Below are positions 4,911 through 7,062 of a stretch of DNA of 7,062 nt, piece after piece. The translations under genes and the position numbers were made by a program. The DNA is from Sinorhizobium sp. (GTDB lineage: Bacteria > Pseudomonadota > Alphaproteobacteria > Rhizobiales > Rhizobiaceae). Position 1 is the first letter of the stretch, and every line of letters starts with the position of its first letter. The notes beneath the pieces were generated by a model. That model ran no database searches. It worked only from the letters and a program-made list of their open reading frames with translations, and was not told where the DNA came from. Location of the stretch: the NCBI GenBank assembly GCA_031178305.1, contig JAPSJG010000197.1, positions 1 to 7,062 of the forward strand. The letters run 5' to 3'.

Positions 4911-7062
4911 ATGGCAGAGTTTCCACAAAAGGCGAAAGTCGTAATCGTAGGTCTGGGTGGCATCGTCGGCGCGTCGGTCGCCCATCACCTGATCGAGCGC
5001 GGATGGGACGATATCGTCGGCATCGACAAGTCCGGCATTCCAACCGATATCGGCTCGACGGCGCATGCCTCGGACTTCTGCTACACGACGAGCCACGACT
5101 ATCTTTCGGTCTGGACGACGCAATATTCAATCGACTTCTTCGAGAAGATGGGCCACTACGCCCGCATCGGCGGCCTGGAAATCGTACGCACCGGCGACGA
5201 CGCCTGGATGGAGGAGATCAAGCGCAAGCTTTCCTCCGCCAAGGCCTTCGGCACTCGCGCGCACTATGTTTCGCCGGCCGAAATCAAGAAGATGTTCCCG
5301 TTGATCGAGCAAGATCAGGTCATGGGCGGCATGTTCGATCCGGATGCCGGCCTCGTCGTCCCGCGCTCGCAGACGGTTGCCGGCAAGCTGGTCGACGCGG
5401 CGGAAAAGTCCGGCAAGCTGCAGGTCTTCGGCAATACGCCGGCGACTTCGCTCCTCGTCGAGAACGGCCGCATCAAGGGCGTCGTCACGCATCGCGGCAC
5501 GATCATGGCCGACCATGTCGTCGTCTGCGCTGGCATCTGGGGCCGCCTGATCGCCGAAATGGTCGGCGAAGACCTGCCGGTCATGCCGGTCGACCATCCG
5601 CTCACCTTCTTCGGCCCGTACAACGAATTCGAAGGCACCGGCAAGGAAATTGGCTTGCCGCTGCTGCGCGACCAGGGCAACTCGGCCTATATGCGCGACA
5701 CCGGCGACCCGAAGACCACCGAAGGCGGCCAGATCGAGTGGGGCTATTACGAGACCACCAATCCGCGCCTCTGCCATCCACGCGACATTCTCGAAAAGCA
5801 TGAGGCACGCCTGTCGCCGTCGCAGCGCGACCTTGAGATGGAGCAGATCATCGAACCGCTCGAGCGCGCCATGGAACTGACGCCGATCCTCGGCGAGCTC
5901 GGCTATAACGAGGGTCACTCCTTCAATGGCCTGCTGCAGGTATCGGCCGCCGGCGGCCCCTCCTGCGGCGAGAGCCAGAAGGTGCGCGGCCTCTGGTACT
6001 GCGTCGCCATCTGGGTGAAGGACGGCCCGGGCTACGGCAAGCTGATCGCCGACTGGATGACGGACGGACGCACTGAGATCGACCATGCCTCGATCGATTA
6101 TGCCCGCTTCTACCCCCACCAGCTCGAAGAGAAGTTCATCGAGGAGCGCTGCTTTGAGGCGGCGCAAAAGATCTACTTCCCGGCCGTGCATCCGCGCGAG
6201 CCCTATGCGGGCGGCCGCAATGTCAAGCGCTCGCCCTTCTACGAGCGCGAGAAGGAGCTCGGCGGCTACTTCATGGAACTCGGCGGCTGGGAGCGCGCGC
6301 ACGGCTATGCCGCCAACGAGCACCTCCTGGAAAAATATGGTAACCGCGTTCCGGTGCGCGAGAACGAGTGGGACAACCGCCATTTCTGGCGCGTTTCCAA
6401 CGCCGAACATCTGGCGATGAGCGAGGATTGCGGCATCGTCAACCTCTCGCACTTCCACATGGTCGACATCGAAGGTCCGGACCACGTCGAGCTTCTCGAG
6501 TGGCTTTGCGCCGCCAAGATCGGCGGAGACGGCAATGTCGGCAAGGGCGTCTACACCCACTTCCTCGATGACGAGGGCATGGTGCGGGCTGATTTCACCG
6601 TCTTCCGCATGGACGACCGCTGCCGTCTCGTGAACGGCGCCGATGCCGGCCCGCGCGACTTCCACTACATGCGCCGTGTCGCGGAAGACCGAGGCCTCGA
6701 CGTCACCATCACGGACGTATCGGAGAAGTTCACCACCATCGGCATCTGGGGCCCCAGTGCCCGCGAAACGCTGAAGAAGGTGGTTGCCGATCCGGCCGGC
6801 CTCGATCCGCTGAACTTCCCCTTCGCCGCGATCAAGCAGATCGAGATCGCCGGCAAGCCGGTCTCCGCCTTCCGCATCTCCTATGTCGGCGAACAGGGCT
6901 GGGAACTGCACATGAAGTACGAGGATGGCCTGGCCGTCTGGGATGCGTTGCGCGCCACGGGCGTCATGGCCTTCGGCGTTGAGACCTATGCGAACTCGCG
7001 CCGTATGGAAAAGAGCCTGCGCCTGCAGAACGCGGATCTTCTCACCCAGTATAACCTCATCG
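4911..7062 (+). CDS. FAD-dependent oxidoreductase with C-terminal GcvT domain (dimethylglycine/sarcosine dehydrogenase superfamily), 3' partial
   Basis: The frame stays open from ATG 4911 to the window end (717 full codons); relatives are about 800-860 residues, so roughly 100 are missing. An N-terminal Rossmann motif KVVIVGLGGIVGASVAHHL (9-27) binds FAD. GSTAHAS (49-55) carries His52 where dimethylglycine dehydrogenases have the histidine covalently linked to FAD (usual motif GSTWHA). The DAO fold runs to about residue 380, then a linker domain, then a GcvT-like folate domain from about 490, with NGADAGPRD (Asp583 at the usual catalytic Asp position) and YVGEQGWELH (658-667). Family members oxidatively demethylate N-methyl amines and give the one-carbon unit to tetrahydrofolate. 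The exact substrate cannot be read from the sequence. An in-frame TAA at 4875 with no ATG between supports this start; the ribosome-binding site is weak (TAGGG, 4897-4901). A long open frame on the opposite strand is a codon-bias shadow. Confidence 0.92.
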   Translation, partial: MAEFPQKAKVVIVGLGGIVGASVAHHLIERGWDDIVGIDKSGIPTDIGSTAHASDFCYTTSHDYLSVWTTQYSIDFFEKMGHYARIGGLEIVRTGDDAWMEEIKRKLSSAKAFGTRAHYVSPAEIKKMFPLIEQDQVMGGMFDPDAGLVVPRSQTVAGKLVDAAEKSGKLQVFGNTPATSLLVENGRIKGVVTHRGTIMADHVVVCAGIWGRLIAEMVGEDLPVMPVDHPLTFFGPYNEFEGTGKEIGLPLLRDQGNSAYMRDTGDPKTTEGGQIEWGYYETTNPRLCHPRDILEKHEARLSPSQRDLEMEQIIEPLERAMELTPILGELGYNEGHSFNGLLQVSAAGGPSCGESQKVRGLWYCVAIWVKDGPGYGKLIADWMTDGRTEIDHASIDYARFYPHQLEEKFIEERCFEAAQKIYFPAVHPREPYAGGRNVKRSPFYEREKELGGYFMELGGWERAHGYAANEHLLEKYGNRVPVRENEWDNRHFWRVSNAEHLAMSEDCGIVNLSHFHMVDIEGPDHVELLEWLCAAKIGGDGNVGKGVYTHFLDDEGMVRADFTVFRMDDRCRLVNGADAGPRDFHYMRRVAEDRGLDVTITDVSEKFTTIGIWGPSARETLKKVVADPAGLDPLNFPFAAIKQIEIAGKPVSAFRISYVGEQGWELHMKYEDGLAVWDALRATGVMAFGVETYANSRRMEKSLRLQNADLLTQYNLI

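Noticed and set aside
4865..5803. 312-codon open frame on the plus strand
   Set aside because: Overlaps the oxidoreductase in a different frame and is Arg-rich low-information sequence without any domain.
5127..6911. 594-codon open frame on the minus strand
   Set aside because: It is fully antisense to the FAD/GcvT gene, whose motifs are unmistakable; the composition (rich in Asp, Arg, Ala, Val, no recognisable domain) is typical of a shadow frame in GC-rich DNA.
1..7062. CRISPR array, tRNA, rRNA or phage attachment site
   Set aside because: No regularly spaced repeats, no cloverleaf-like sequence with a CCA-type end, and no integrase or long flanking repeat were seen on either strand.

Overview
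The window looks like chromosome or megaplasmid DNA of a fast-growing alphaproteobacterium of the Rhizobiaceae (Sinorhizobium/Ensifer/Rhizobium type). I infer this from GC-rich codon use, the PrtD/PrtE-like secretion pair and the FAD/GcvT fusion oxidoreductase. No species marker is present, so the taxonomic call is an inference.

Layout. (1) Positions 1-1701, plus strand: most of a type I secretion ABC transporter, cut by the left edge; some of its catalytic motifs are unusual. (2) 1702-1816: a gap with a perfect hairpin and a strong ribosome-binding site. (3) 1817-3241: the matching HlyD/PrtE-type membrane fusion protein. (4) 3337-3606: a small orphan gene for an IS3-type OrfA (helix-turn-helix plus coiled coil) with no OrfB. 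(5) 3575-4351, minus strand: a NarL/FixJ-like LuxR-family regulator with a degenerate receiver domain. It is tail-to-tail with the OrfA-like gene, and the two overlap by 32 bp. (6) 4352-4910: a non-coding region, AT-rich in its first 200 bases, with a 21-bp direct repeat and several inverted repeats. (7) 4911 to the right edge, plus strand: a large FAD-dependent oxidoreductase fused to a GcvT-like folate-binding domain (dimethylglycine/sarcosine dehydrogenase superfamily). It is open to the end of the window, about 717 codons visible.

How the parts fit. Genes 1 and 3 supply the inner-membrane ATPase/permease and the periplasmic adaptor of a type I secretion system. The outer-membrane TolC-like partner and the secreted substrate are not in the window. 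The OrfA-like gene and the LuxR-type gene lie just downstream and could be local regulators, but nothing in the sequence proves it. The oxidoreductase is probably a separate transcription unit for oxidative N-demethylation of a methylated amine, passing the one-carbon unit to tetrahydrofolate.

The points most worth a second look are the altered ABC signature and catalytic carboxylate of the transporter, the phosphorylation-site loss in the LuxR-type regulator, the orphan transposase-like gene overlapping that regulator, the paired direct repeat in the regulator's upstream region, and the nested inverted repeat just upstream of the oxidoreductase. I did not find a clearly new multi-gene system.
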